Shown piece after piece: positions 22,583 through 31,074 of a stretch of 64,000 bases of DNA. Below the pieces are notes generated by a model. It had not been told where the DNA came from. It did no database searches and saw only the letters and a list, made by a program, of their open reading frames with translations. Numbering within the stretch: position 1 is the stretch's first letter; each line of letters opens with the position of its first letter. Source of the stretch: JAMQPK01 sp035937795 (lineage in GTDB: Bacteria > Acidobacteriota > Vicinamibacteria > Vicinamibacterales > JAMQPK01); contig DASZHO010000046.1 of assembly GCA_035937795.1 (NCBI GenBank), positions 1-64,000 on the forward strand, given 5' to 3'. The position numbers and the translations under genes are program-made.

Positions 22583-24838
22583 ATGTCTCTTCGCGCTGTC
22601 CGCGCCGGCGTCTTTCTGATTACCCTGTCCGGGCTGGTCTTCGAGATCGGTCTCACGCGGATCTATTCCGCGACGATCTGGTACCACTTTGCGTTCGTCG
22701 TCATTTCGATGGCGCTCCTTGGGTGGGGGATGGGCGGCCTGGCGGTCCACCTACTGAAGCGAACGTTCGCGCCGTCGATGAGTCGGGCGGCTCTCCTCAC
22801 CTTGCTGTATGCAACGACCATCCCGGTATGTTTATGGGTCCTCGTCCAGTTTCCGTTTGAGTTCAGGCGGCTCCCGCTCTACTTTGTCGCGCCTCTCGTG
22901 CCGTTCTTCCTGGGTGGGATGGCGTTGTCGATGGTGTTCGATCTCCACCGCGCTATCGCCGGATCGTTGTACTTCGCCGATCTGCTGGGCGCCTCGCTTG
23001 GAGCGGTGCTCGTCACCGTGTTGCTTCAAACGCTGGGCGGCGAGGCGTCGCTGCTCATGGCGGCGGTCGCGCCGATGGGCGCAGCCGCCTGCCTGTCGCG
23101 AAGACTCCGCCCATGGGCCTCGGCTGGCGCCCTGCTCCTGGCCGCAGCTGCCCTATCGAACGCAAGCACCGGTCTCTTTCACGTGATTCCCGGCACGATC
23201 AAGGCGATGCGCCGGCAGATGGAGGAACATGCCGGAGCGCGCGTGACACAGACCGGATGGAACGCGTACTCGCGGATCGACGCAGTCGAAGGTCTTCCGC
23301 CGCCCATTCTGGCGCGCCTCTACATCGATTCTGACGCCTGGACGAGCATTCGCGCGTGGGACGGCCGGTTCGAAAGCATCCGCGACCTGCGCGATTCGTA
23401 CCGTGCGTTGCCGTTCCGATTCACGCCCAACGCCGAGACGCTCGTGATTGGCCCGGGCGGCGGCACGGACGTCCTTGCCGCACTGGCGTCCGGCAGCCGC
23501 AAGGTCACGGCCGTCGAGCTCAATCCCCTCATGATCCAGTTCGTCCGCCATTACGGCGCGCGCGCGGGATCGCTCTACGATCGGGCCAACGTGGACGTCG
23601 TTCAGAGCGAGGGGCGCAACTTCATCAGCCGGACCGAGCGGAAGTTCGACGTCATTTTCATGGGCTTTGTGGATTCGTGGGCGTCGGTGGCCTCGGGCGG
23701 CCTCTCCCTCTCAGAAAACTACCTGTATACGACGCAGGCGTTCCGCGCGTACTACGACCATCTGACCGACAACGGGATCCTCGTCATTCTGCGCTGGGAG
23801 ATGGACATCCCGCGCCTGGTGTCGAACTCAGTGGCGCTTCTGGGCGCCGAAGAGGCGTCGAAGCGGATCGTCGTCCTGACGGAGAAGCGCGGAACCCCCA
23901 GCGATCCGTCTCAGATGCTCTTCATGCTTCGCAAGCGGCCCTTTACTGAGGCCGAGACGGCGGAGATTGTTGACTGCTGGACGCAGGCGAATCCGCTCAT
24001 CGTCCCGGGGCGGGACGTTCCTCCGCCTCTCGGCGATCTCTTGACGGGAAGAAAGACGCCGGCCGCGTATGAGGCGGAATCGCCCGGATTGGTCGGTCCG
24101 GTGTTCGACGATAGCCCCTTCTATTTCGCCGTCGAGCGGCCGTGGGGTATGCCCCCGACGATCGCCGCCCGGCTCTTCATGTGGTTGCTGGCTCCAAGCC
24201 TGGCGATGCTGGCTCTCTTCGCTGCGCTGGGCAAACCGAAGGGCGAGCCGGTGAGACCGTATGCTGCGTCCATTGTCTACTTCACCTGTCTGGGATTCGG
24301 ATTCATCGCAGTGGAGCTGGCACTCCTTCAGAACCTGACGCTCCTGCTCGGCCATCCGATTTTCACGCTGTCCGTCCTGCTCTTCACGCTGCTCGCGGCA
24401 GGCGGTCTGGGAAGTGCAATGAGCCATCGCGTCCCGCCGCGCATGGCGTGTCTGGCGGTGGCCGTGCTTGGCGCGTGCGAGGCAGTCGCGCTGCCCCGAC
24501 TCGTGGCCGCCTTCCTGCCGCTGTCTCTGGGCGTCCGCGTCGCAATTGCCACGGCGCTCATCGCGCCGCTCGGATTCGCCATGGGCATGCCCTTCCCGCG
24601 GGGCCTCCAGGGCACGGGCCGCGGCGCGCTGCCCGCGTCGCCGTTTTACTGGGGTCTCAACGGGATCATGTCGGTCATTGGTTCCGTGACGACGGTGTTC
24701 GTCGCGCTCAGGTCGGGATTTCAGGCCGCGATGCTCGCCGGTTGCGCCTGCTATGTTCTGGCATCCCTCGCCTCGCGCCCTGCACTCGGAAAATCTACGC
24801 GCCCGCCGGCGGGCGATCTACAATCGGCCGAAACATGA
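22583..24838 (+). CDS. membrane-embedded spermidine-synthase-like methyltransferase-fold protein
   Basis: About 751 residues. The N-terminal 230 residues hold roughly six membrane helices (ITLSGLVFEIGLTRIYSATI, then FAFVVISMALLGWGMGGLAV). The middle is a Rossmann aminopropyltransferase-like domain, with the SAM-type loop LVIGPGGGTDVLAAL, the acidic VTAVELNPLM, and DVIFMGFVDSWAS. The C-terminal 220 residues add more helices (about six). Known spermidine synthases are soluble and about 280-300 residues; large membrane forms are common in Acidobacteria and are of unknown substrate. The likely start is ATG 22583, where the FEIGLTR-type motif follows at the usual distance. An earlier in-frame codon at 22493 lies inside the ApbE gene. 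Confidence 0.82.
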   Translation: MSLRAVRAGVFLITLSGLVFEIGLTRIYSATIWYHFAFVVISMALLGWGMGGLAVHLLKRTFAPSMSRAALLTLLYATTIPVCLWVLVQFPFEFRRLPLYFVAPLVPFFLGGMALSMVFDLHRAIAGSLYFADLLGASLGAVLVTVLLQTLGGEASLLMAAVAPMGAAACLSRRLRPWASAGALLLAAAALSNASTGLFHVIPGTIKAMRRQMEEHAGARVTQTGWNAYSRIDAVEGLPPPILARLYIDSDAWTSIRAWDGRFESIRDLRDSYRALPFRFTPNAETLVIGPGGGTDVLAALASGSRKVTAVELNPLMIQFVRHYGARAGSLYDRANVDVVQSEGRNFISRTERKFDVIFMGFVDSWASVASGGLSLSENYLYTTQAFRAYYDHLTDNGILVILRWEMDIPRLVSNSVALLGAEEASKRIVVLTEKRGTPSDPSQMLFMLRKRPFTEAETAEIVDCWTQANPLIVPGRDVPPPLGDLLTGRKTPAAYEAESPGLVGPVFDDSPFYFAVERPWGMPPTIAARLFMWLLAPSLAMLALFAALGKPKGEPVRPYAASIVYFTCLGFGFIAVELALLQNLTLLLGHPIFTLSVLLFTLLAAGGLGSAMSHRVPPRMACLAVAVLGACEAVALPRLVAAFLPLSLGVRVAIATALIAPLGFAMGMPFPRGLQGTGRGALPASPFYWGLNGIMSVIGSVTTVFVALRSGFQAAMLAGCACYVLASLASRPALGKSTRPPAGDLQSAET

Positions 24839-24851
24839 AATGTGAGGTGAG

Positions 24852-25481
24852 ATGATGCCGGCACCGTCATGGCAGGTCAGCGGGCAGTACTACGAAACGT
24901 GCAGTTGCGACTTCGTCTGTCCGTGCATCCCCGGACAGATGGTGGTCAAACCGAGCAAGGGGTCGTGCACCTTCGCCATGGCATTCCAGATCGACCGCGG
25001 AAGCTTTGGCACGGTCCCGCTCGACGGCCTTGGCTTCATCGTCCTCGGAGTGACCCCGGAAGCGATGGCGAAGGGAAACTGGTCGGTTGGCGTCATCGCC
25101 GACGCGCGGGCCAGTACCGAGCAGCGTGACGCAATCGTGGCGATTGCCAGCGGTGCCGCGGGCGGCCCGATGGCGGCTCTATCTGGATTAGTGGGCAAGT
25201 TGCTGGGCGTGGAATCGGCGCCAATCCGCTTCGACCGTACCGGCGTCAAATGGTCCGTCAACGCGGCGAGCTTCGTCGACATGGCCGCTGAAGGAGCGAT
25301 GGGAATCAACCCGAACGCGACCGAGCCGCTCTATCTCGACAACACCGGCCATCCGGCCGCGAATCGCTTCGCGCTCGCTCGTGCGTCCAAGAGTCACGTC
25401 CATGCTCTCGGTTTGGCGTGGGATGACGCGGGCGGAAAGAACAACGGACAGTACGCGCCGTTTTCCTGGCGCAGTGCATAG
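24852..25481 (+). CDS. DUF1326 protein
   Basis: A 209-residue protein with the DUF1326 hallmark near its N-terminus: GQYYETCSCDFVCPC, four cysteines in CSCDFVCPC. The rest (WSVGVIADARASTEQRD; FDRTGVKWSVNAASF; HVHALGLAWD) is typical of the family. Function is unproven. The cysteines suggest metal binding, and members are very often encoded beside DUF2182 membrane proteins, as here. The start is ATG 24852 (a second ATG follows directly) after GAGGTGAG, 13 bases beyond the previous gene. It overlaps the DUF2182 gene by 8 bases, so the two are coupled. Confidence 0.88.
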   Translation: MMPAPSWQVSGQYYETCSCDFVCPCIPGQMVVKPSKGSCTFAMAFQIDRGSFGTVPLDGLGFIVLGVTPEAMAKGNWSVGVIADARASTEQRDAIVAIASGAAGGPMAALSGLVGKLLGVESAPIRFDRTGVKWSVNAASFVDMAAEGAMGINPNATEPLYLDNTGHPAANRFALARASKSHVHALGLAWDDAGGKNNGQYAPFSWRSA

Positions 25482-26268
25482 CCCCTCAGCGATCGGGACG
25501 CTCGCCCGACGCGACCGCGTCCTCATCTCGACCTGCCTGGTCGCCACGATCGCACTGGCCTGGGTATATCTCGTTCATCTCGATCGTCAGATGTCGTCCT
25601 CCATGCAACACGACACGATGATGGCGCAGATGGGCATGGCGATGGACGCGTCCTGGACGGCGGCAGACGTGTTCTTCACCTTCGCCATGTGGACTGTCAT
25701 GATGGTCGGCATGATGGCTGGGACGGCCGCCCCGGTGCTGCTTCTCTTCGCGGCAGCGAATAATCGCCGCGGAGAGCGCGGTATGCGATTGGCGGTGTTG
25801 ATGTTCGGGCTCGGTTACCTTACGGTCTGGGTCGGCTTCAGCGCGGGCGCCGCGCTTGTCCAGTGGACACTGCACCAGACGGCGATGTTGTCTCCGGCAA
25901 TGGCGGCGTCCAACCCGTATCTGGCCGGCGCCATTCTCGTCGTGGCCGGCGCGTATCAATTGACGCCATGGAAGGGAGCCTGCCTGACGCAGTGCCGAAG
26001 TCCGCTCGGATTTCTGATGACGAACTGGCGTGACGGACGGCTCGGCGCGCTCCAGATGGGTGTACGTCATGGAGCGTATTGCCTCGGTTGTTGCTGGGCG
26101 CTGATGTGCGTGCTCTTTGTGGTCGGCGTGATGAACCTTGTCTGGGTCGCCACGCTGACCGGCTTCGTTCTGCTCGAGAAGATCGGACCTGCGGGTACTC
26201 TCGTTGCGCGCGTCGCAGGCGCCGCCATGGTGTTCGCCGGGATTCTCCTGATGGCCGTGAAGGTCTGA
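25474..26268 (+). CDS. DUF2182 metal-binding-type integral membrane protein
   Basis: About 264 residues with six or seven membrane helices. Family marks include LARRDRVLISTCLVATIALA, then Met-rich periplasmic and membrane parts (MQHDTMMAQMGMAMDASW; FAMWTVMMVGMMAGTAAPV), LTPWKGACLTQCRSPLGF, and GVRHGAYCLGCCWALMCVLF. The clustered Met, His and Cys residues are why the family is described as predicted metal-binding. A GTG at 25474, overlapping the DUF1326 stop, gives the family-typical N-terminus (short segment then ARRDR). No clear ribosome binding site precedes it, fitting reinitiation. Partnership with DUF1326 is recurrent; copper is a reasonable guess given the CusF-like neighbour. Confidence 0.85.
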   Translation: MHSPSAIGTLARRDRVLISTCLVATIALAWVYLVHLDRQMSSSMQHDTMMAQMGMAMDASWTAADVFFTFAMWTVMMVGMMAGTAAPVLLLFAAANNRRGERGMRLAVLMFGLGYLTVWVGFSAGAALVQWTLHQTAMLSPAMAASNPYLAGAILVVAGAYQLTPWKGACLTQCRSPLGFLMTNWRDGRLGALQMGVRHGAYCLGCCWALMCVLFVVGVMNLVWVATLTGFVLLEKIGPAGTLVARVAGAAMVFAGILLMAVKV

Positions 26269-26289
26269 CTGCCGCGATCGACACGGCAG
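26269..26289. terminator. short hairpin between convergent genes
   Basis: CTGCCG (26269-26274) pairs with CGGCAG (26284-26289) around a 9-base loop, exactly between the DUF2182 stop and the convergent CusF-like stop. There is no T-run, so it is only a candidate bidirectional terminator. Confidence 0.3.
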
Positions 26290-26291
26290 GC

Positions 26292-26684
26292 TTACTTCGG
26301 GACCCCGGCTTTCACGGTCACGATATTTTCCAGCCAGACGTCGCCGCTGGCCGACACGACCTTCGCCGTGATCTGGTCGCCCGGCGACAGGTTATCCAGC
26401 AGTTGTGAGTCCTTGACCGGATAGGGCATGGTCATCGCGCCCATGAACCCAGGTATATCTCCGTGGTCCACGGTGACCATCTTTCCGGACTTGTCGATCG
26501 ACACGACCTTGCCTTTGAGATCGTAGCGTTGCGGCTGCATCTGCTGCGACTGCGGTGGCTGCGCTGCCGCTGGAGGTGGCGCGTCGCTCTGTTTGGGTGG
26601 TGACGAGCAGGCCATCAGCCCGATCGAAAACCCTGCCACCGTTGCCGACAGAATCCTCGCTGCGTGTCTTCCCGTTCTCTTCAT
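26292..26684 (-). CDS. CusF-like copper-binding lipoprotein
   Basis: A 130-residue protein with a lipobox (FSIGLMACSS, Cys about residue 27), so it is probably anchored by lipid in the periplasm. A Pro/Gln-rich linker (PPPAAAQPPQSQQMQPQ) leads into a CusF-like OB fold: YDLKGKVVSIDKSGKMVTVD, HGDIPGFMGAMTMPYPV, LSPGDQITAKVV. The His and the Met-x-x-Met-x-Met array are the residues that bind Cu(I)/Ag(I) in CusF. The tryptophan that caps the metal in CusF is replaced by Phe in IPGFMGAM. The start ATG 26684 has GGAGG five bases upstream. It is the last gene of a run with the TonB receptor and a His/Cys-rich secreted protein. Confidence 0.85.
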   Translation of the reverse strand: MKRTGRHAARILSATVAGFSIGLMACSSPPKQSDAPPPAAAQPPQSQQMQPQRYDLKGKVVSIDKSGKMVTVDHGDIPGFMGAMTMPYPVKDSQLLDNLSPGDQITAKVVSASGDVWLENIVTVKAGVPK

Positions 26685-26707
26685 GCGTGCCTCCACTGGT
26701 CACGTGC

Positions 26708-28912
26708 TCAGTAGTGAAAACGGTATCGAAGCTCGGCGTAGACTTCCCGCGGGTTGTTGAAGTGCGTACCGCCGAAGGTGAGGCTGTTATCGATGAGCAG
26801 GTGGTTGTTCGCCGCGTTCAGCGCCGTGACGGCGAGCGAGATCTTCTCGCCGAACGACTTCCCGAGTGAGACGTTCACGGTCGTGTGGCCCGGCAAGTGC
26901 GCCGGTCCTCCGCTGTCGGTGAACCCCGAGCCGTAGGAGACGTTCGTCGCCGCAAACGTGCCCCGCGGCAATCGCGCATCGAAACCGGCGCTGAAGGTAT
27001 GACGCTGGTCGTGGTCCAACGGAAAGTAGTCTCCGCCCGAGGTGAAATTCGTGAGTCCTCCGCTGATGGAGCCTCGACCCTGGGCCGTCTGGTTGGAATA
27101 CGCCAGGTGAAACTGACCGATCTCCCAGGCTCTGGGCGATCGAACCGTCACTTCTGTTCCACGGATGAGGGCGCCGTCGATCGTAATGGGAAAGAAGACG
27201 TTCGAGTTGCCCACGGGGTTGTGGTCGAAGAAGTTCGTGGCCCGCGTCTGGAACCGGTCGGCGTCGAACGTCCAGCCGCGCACCGGCACCGTCAGACCCG
27301 CCTGGTATTCCTCATCGCGTTCGCCGTGCAAGGGAATGAACCCCAGGTTCTGCGCCGTCACGAAATCGAGCAGCGGACCCGAGGCGGTGACGAGCGGCGG
27401 CCCCTGGTAGAAGCGTCCATAAAAGCCCCGAACGACCCAGTTGATCGTCGGGATCTGAATGGTTGCGCCGACGCGCGGGCTCGTCGCGTTCTCGGCAATC
27501 CCTCCGGAAAAGTGAGTCTGGCGCACGCCGCCGCTGACGGTGAGCCACGGCGTGACGGTGATCTTGTCCTGAATGAACACCGCAGCAAGGTTCCCGGACG
27601 GCTGCTCACGCACCGACAGGTTCGGATTGCTGCCGTCGTTGAAGGTCAACGCGAAGAGTTGATTGTCCTGCTGGTGGAAACCGTAGAATCCGGCCTGCAG
27701 GTTGTTCTTCCAGATTCCCGCGCTGAACGTGGCCTGCGCGCCGCCGTACTGCGATCGGCGCTGGTCGGTGGTCACGATCGGATCGGCCGCTCCTCCGTCG
27801 AAGTTCGCGGTGTTGTAATGGTAGAACGGTGACACGGTGAGCATCGCGGCGTGGAACGTGCGGACCCACGAGAAGTTGACAAACGCGTCTGATTCTCTCT
27901 CCACATCGTTGATGCCGGCGGCTTGATCGTCGGGGCCGTTCGGAATCTGATAGCTGTCCCGTCTCACCGACGTCACCAGCCGCAGCTGATTGGCCGGATC
28001 GGGGTTGAAGATCAACGAGCCAAATCCGCCGCCGCCGGTCTGGCGATCGTGCAGCACATCGGCGACGGGCGTGCCCAGTCCGAGGTTGCTGCGATTGCCG
28101 TTCGCGCTGGCAAAGTACGCGAACCGTTGGGTGTGGCCTCCGACGCTCACCTGATCGTTGGTCTGATGGAAGTTTCCCGCGCTGAGCACCAGTTCGGCGT
28201 CGCTGTTGCGTTCGAACCCGGAACGCGGAACGACGTTGAAGACGCCATAGGTGCGGTCGCCGTACTGCGCGTCGTAGCTCCCGCGGTGCACCTCAAGGAA
28301 ATCGATGTCCTTGGGATCAAACTGCGGCCCGACGTTGCTGGCGATGTTCGTGTTCGGGACCGGCACGCCGTCGATGAGCCAGCTCACCTGGTGACCCCCA
28401 CGCACGTGCAGCTGATCGTGTGTGACATACGACCCGGGCACGTATGCAGTAATCGCCTCCAGGCCGTTGGTACGATCTGCTCCCGGCGTGTTCTGAATAT
28501 CCTGCCGGCTCACGAGCGTCGTCGGTGTCACCAGGTCCGGCTGGATGGCCTCCGCGCTCGCCGAGACGGTCACCGCTTCACGCACCCCAGCCAGCTCGAG
28601 CTGAACGTGCAGCATGGGCGCGGTGTCCGACACCACGACGATCGTCTGCTCCACGGTGTTGAACCCCTGGAACGACACCGTGACGGTGTAGTCGCCGACG
28701 GGGACCGCGGCGATCTGAAACGCGCCCTCGGCGTCGGTCGTCGTCATCTGCGCCCAGTCGGCCTGCCTGGCCTTTATTGTGACGCTGGCGCCGGCGACGG
28801 GCCGGTGCTGCGGATCGTGCACCACGCCCTTCACGGTCGAAAAGATCGTGGCAAAGGCGGGCGCGCAAACAAGCATGAGCATGCCGATGAGAAGGACAGA
28901 GAATTTTCGCAC
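26708..28912 (-). CDS. TonB-dependent receptor with carboxypeptidase-regulatory N-terminal domain
   Basis: A 734-residue outer-membrane protein: signal peptide (about 1-21), a CnaB/carboxypeptidase-regulatory-like domain (about 26-110, VKGVVHDPQHRPVAGASVTI), a plug (about 130-230, VSRQDIQNTPGADRTNGLEA; LHVRGGHQVSWLIDGVPVP; GSYDAQYGDRTYGVFN) and a beta barrel ending in YAELRYRFHY with the usual C-terminal aromatic. Such receptors use TonB energy to import scarce metals or organic compounds. The size and the neighbouring CusF-like lipoprotein and His/Cys-rich protein suggest a metal, perhaps copper or a chelate. 23 bases separate its stop from the CusF start, so one transcript is likely. Confidence 0.9.
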   Translation of the reverse strand: MRKFSVLLIGMLMLVCAPAFATIFSTVKGVVHDPQHRPVAGASVTIKARQADWAQMTTTDAEGAFQIAAVPVGDYTVTVSFQGFNTVEQTIVVVSDTAPMLHVQLELAGVREAVTVSASAEAIQPDLVTPTTLVSRQDIQNTPGADRTNGLEAITAYVPGSYVTHDQLHVRGGHQVSWLIDGVPVPNTNIASNVGPQFDPKDIDFLEVHRGSYDAQYGDRTYGVFNVVPRSGFERNSDAELVLSAGNFHQTNDQVSVGGHTQRFAYFASANGNRSNLGLGTPVADVLHDRQTGGGGFGSLIFNPDPANQLRLVTSVRRDSYQIPNGPDDQAAGINDVERESDAFVNFSWVRTFHAAMLTVSPFYHYNTANFDGGAADPIVTTDQRRSQYGGAQATFSAGIWKNNLQAGFYGFHQQDNQLFALTFNDGSNPNLSVREQPSGNLAAVFIQDKITVTPWLTVSGGVRQTHFSGGIAENATSPRVGATIQIPTINWVVRGFYGRFYQGPPLVTASGPLLDFVTAQNLGFIPLHGERDEEYQAGLTVPVRGWTFDADRFQTRATNFFDHNPVGNSNVFFPITIDGALIRGTEVTVRSPRAWEIGQFHLAYSNQTAQGRGSISGGLTNFTSGGDYFPLDHDQRHTFSAGFDARLPRGTFAATNVSYGSGFTDSGGPAHLPGHTTVNVSLGKSFGEKISLAVTALNAANNHLLIDNSLTFGGTHFNNPREVYAELRYRFHY

Positions 28913-29000
28913 ACAGGTCCCCTTTCTCCAGCCCTGAAACGGCTGTTCTCAGGAACGGCCGCCGCAGGGTGCCATCACAGGCGCGACAAGGGAGAACGGA

Positions 29001-29363
29001 CTAGGCGCGGGGAGGGGGCGAATCAGGCGGCGAACGCCGCTCGGTCGTCGTCGAGGACGCGGGGGAGACGACACTCGCCGTCGGCGGAAGAGCGGCCGCC
29101 GGCGGACGAGGCGGCACGACTCCGAGGATGCTGACGAGAGAGTTCAGCGTGGCGGTCGCACTCGTGGCGATACTTTGAACCAGGCAGATCTTCGAACCTG
29201 CTGCCGCTCCGTGATGCATCGGACACGTCGCGTCGGCGCCGTTGGCGCAGGTGCATGCCGCCAGGCTGGCGTCAATCAGTACCGGCACCAGCGTCAGCGT
29301 CGCGGCCTGGCAGACAAGCCAGACAGCGGCGATCGGGCCGAGGATAGGGCGCACGCGCATCAC
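29001..29363 (-). CDS. small secreted Cys/His-rich protein upstream of TonB receptor
   Basis: A 120-residue protein. The first 35 residues are a signal peptide or membrane anchor (GPIAAVWLVCQAATLTLVPV). Just after it comes a compact metal-ligand-like cluster, CTCANGADATCPMHHG, then a hydrophobic stretch (SIATSATATLNSLVSILGVV) and a disordered Pro/Ser/Thr tail. I know no named family. The CPMHH cluster resembles ligands of copper-binding motifs, as in CPMHP of metal-transport proteins. It lies 88 bases upstream of the receptor on the same strand, so it is probably the first gene of the same operon. Confidence 0.65.
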   Translation of the reverse strand: MMRVRPILGPIAAVWLVCQAATLTLVPVLIDASLAACTCANGADATCPMHHGAAAGSKICLVQSIATSATATLNSLVSILGVVPPRPPAAALPPTASVVSPASSTTTERRSPPDSPPPRA

Positions 29364-29430
29364 TCACTTCCAACTTAGCGCCACGCACCAGCCCTGTCAA
29401 ATTTCATCGGGCGCGTTGCGGCGTACGCTA

Positions 29431-30117
29431 TCAGGCAGAGGCTCTGCGGATCTCGACCTCGCGCTCGGGGTTCGTGTCACTTTCGGAAAGGCTGCCGCGC
29501 GTCCGTTGGGACACGAGAGGGTGAAGTTCCGGTTGAACCTCCCGCGGTTGAACCTCGCGCGAAGTCGTTGTCGGCGCAGGTTTATTCATCCGCTGCCGGA
29601 CGTACGTCCCAATACTCTGAGCGAAACACGCACTGCCTATCGCAGAGTAGGCGACACCGGCGAAGCCAATCGCCGGCCACAGGTTCATGCCTGTCAAGGC
29701 CGCCAGAATGCTGGACATCAGGCAAACGGCCGCGACGTCAAACACCACTACCCAGACCCGATCCATCAGCGGCAGCGCGAAGCGGCCCGGTTCAAGAGGG
29801 CCCTCGGCGTGACGGGCCGGAGCTGTGTCCTTGACCACAAGGTGATCGGGCTGGTCGACAGGACACTCTTCCGGAAACAGCCGCAGATGCTCAGCGAGAA
29901 CGGGTTGTGGAGGCAAGCCAATTGCCGAGACGTAGGCGCACAGGTGAGCTCGACGGAAGATTCCCTGTGGCCACTTCGAGAAGTCGTTGCGTTCGAGCTC
30001 AACGAACAACGATTCCTTGATCTTGGTCGACTCCGCGATCTGCTTCAGCGAGATTCCCCGGCGCTCCCGCTCCACTCTGAGGCGTGGTCCGAACGTTTCG
30101 CGGTCACGAGCAGGCAT
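29431..30117 (-). CDS. RodZ-like helix-turn-helix protein with membrane segment
   Basis: About 228 residues. The N-terminal 70 residues are a Cro/Xre-type HTH of the RodZ kind: FGPRLRVERERRGISLKQIA, ESLFVELERNDFSKWPQGIF, RRAHLCAYVSAIGL. A hydrophobic stretch of about 50 residues follows (VWVVVFDVAAVCLMSSILAA and AIGFAGVAYSAIG), giving two membrane helices, then a charged tail. RodZ has one helix and a periplasmic domain; this has neither the same length nor that domain, so it is a RodZ-like relative rather than RodZ. The start ATG 30117 is chosen because the HTH begins immediately after; longer in-frame sequence overlaps the divergent hydrolase gene. Confidence 0.75.
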   Translation of the reverse strand: MPARDRETFGPRLRVERERRGISLKQIAESTKIKESLFVELERNDFSKWPQGIFRRAHLCAYVSAIGLPPQPVLAEHLRLFPEECPVDQPDHLVVKDTAPARHAEGPLEPGRFALPLMDRVWVVVFDVAAVCLMSSILAALTGMNLWPAIGFAGVAYSAIGSACFAQSIGTYVRQRMNKPAPTTTSREVQPREVQPELHPLVSQRTRGSLSESDTNPEREVEIRRASA

Positions 30118-30207
30118 CAGTGGCTCTTCGAAGATAGCCGGAATAGCGATTCTGTACAAGCGGAAAGCTTGAAGGGACTCGCAGTAAACTACGGGCAAGG
30201 AGGACCC

Positions 30208-31017
30208 ATGCGTGCCGCTCGCATTCTCACCGGAAGCCTGATTCTGCTCGTCGCCGTCATTCGGCCGGGTTCGGCGCAGGTCCCACAGCAAGGCCTGGGC
30301 GGCGCCGGTCGAGGTGTACCGCCGGAACTGCTGCAATGTGCCGATCTGACATCGGCGCTTCTTGCCATCACCACCCAGGACACGCGTCTTCGGGACTGGG
30401 CCAACCTCGCACGGTACCGCGACGCCAATCAGTCGGTGACGCGGGCGACCGCTGTGTTCATGGGCGACTCGATCACCGATTTCTGGCAGCAACCGCGTTT
30501 CGGGGAGTTCTTTCCAGGCAAGGGGTACGTCGATCGCGGCATCAGCGCTCAGACGACCTCCCAGATGCTGCTGCGCATGCGGCCCGATGTCATCGCACTG
30601 AAACCGAAGGTCGTCGTGATTCTCGCGGGCACCAACGACATCGCCGGTAACACGGGACCGATGACCGACGAAGAGATCGAAGGCAATCTTGCGTCAATGA
30701 GCGAGCTGGCAGCGGCCAACGGCATCAAGGTCGTGCTGTCCAGCATCACGCCCGTGAGCGCCTATCACACGGCCAGGCCGAGCGCCGCGCCTCAAACAAC
30801 GATCCGTCCGGTCGCGCGCGTGAAGGCCCTCAACGACTGGATGCGCAGCTACGCCACTGCGCACAAGCACGTCTACCTTGACTACTATTCGTCGATGGTC
30901 GACGGCGCCGGCATGTTGAAGGAGGAATTCAGCGCCGACGACCTGCACCCTACCGCAGCCGGCTACGCGGTGATGGCGCCGCTCGCCGACGCGGCGATTG
31001 CGCGGGCACTGCGCTGA
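30208..31017 (+). CDS. secreted SGNH/GDSL hydrolase
   Basis: A 269-residue exported hydrolase with a signal peptide (cleavage after SAQ, about residue 24). SGNH blocks are all present: block I VFMGDSITDFW (Ser88), block II Gly in VDRGISAQTTSQ, block III LAGTNDIAG (Asn143), block V ADDLHPTAAGY (Asp244 and His247). The family removes acyl or acetyl groups from lipids or sugars; many bacterial members act on polysaccharide acetyl esters. The start ATG 30208 has AAGGAGG five bases upstream. It is divergent from the RodZ-like gene with 90 bases between. The sigma factor gene follows after 57 bases. Confidence 0.92.
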   Translation: MRAARILTGSLILLVAVIRPGSAQVPQQGLGGAGRGVPPELLQCADLTSALLAITTQDTRLRDWANLARYRDANQSVTRATAVFMGDSITDFWQQPRFGEFFPGKGYVDRGISAQTTSQMLLRMRPDVIALKPKVVVILAGTNDIAGNTGPMTDEEIEGNLASMSELAAANGIKVVLSSITPVSAYHTARPSAAPQTTIRPVARVKALNDWMRSYATAHKHVYLDYYSSMVDGAGMLKEEFSADDLHPTAAGYAVMAPLADAAIARALR

Positions 31018-31074
31018 TTGCACGGGCACGGCCTCGAGCCCGGGCACGAACAAGATGCCGATAACACGGTGGGC

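Noticed and set aside
27923..29134. 403-codon plus-strand open frame opposite the TonB receptor
   Set aside because: His/Arg/Val-rich antisense translation; the receptor plug and barrel on the minus strand explain the DNA.
29242..30207. long in-frame extension upstream of the SGNH hydrolase
   Set aside because: The strong AAGGAGG and signal peptide at 30208 fix the start; the extension is antisense to the RodZ-like gene.
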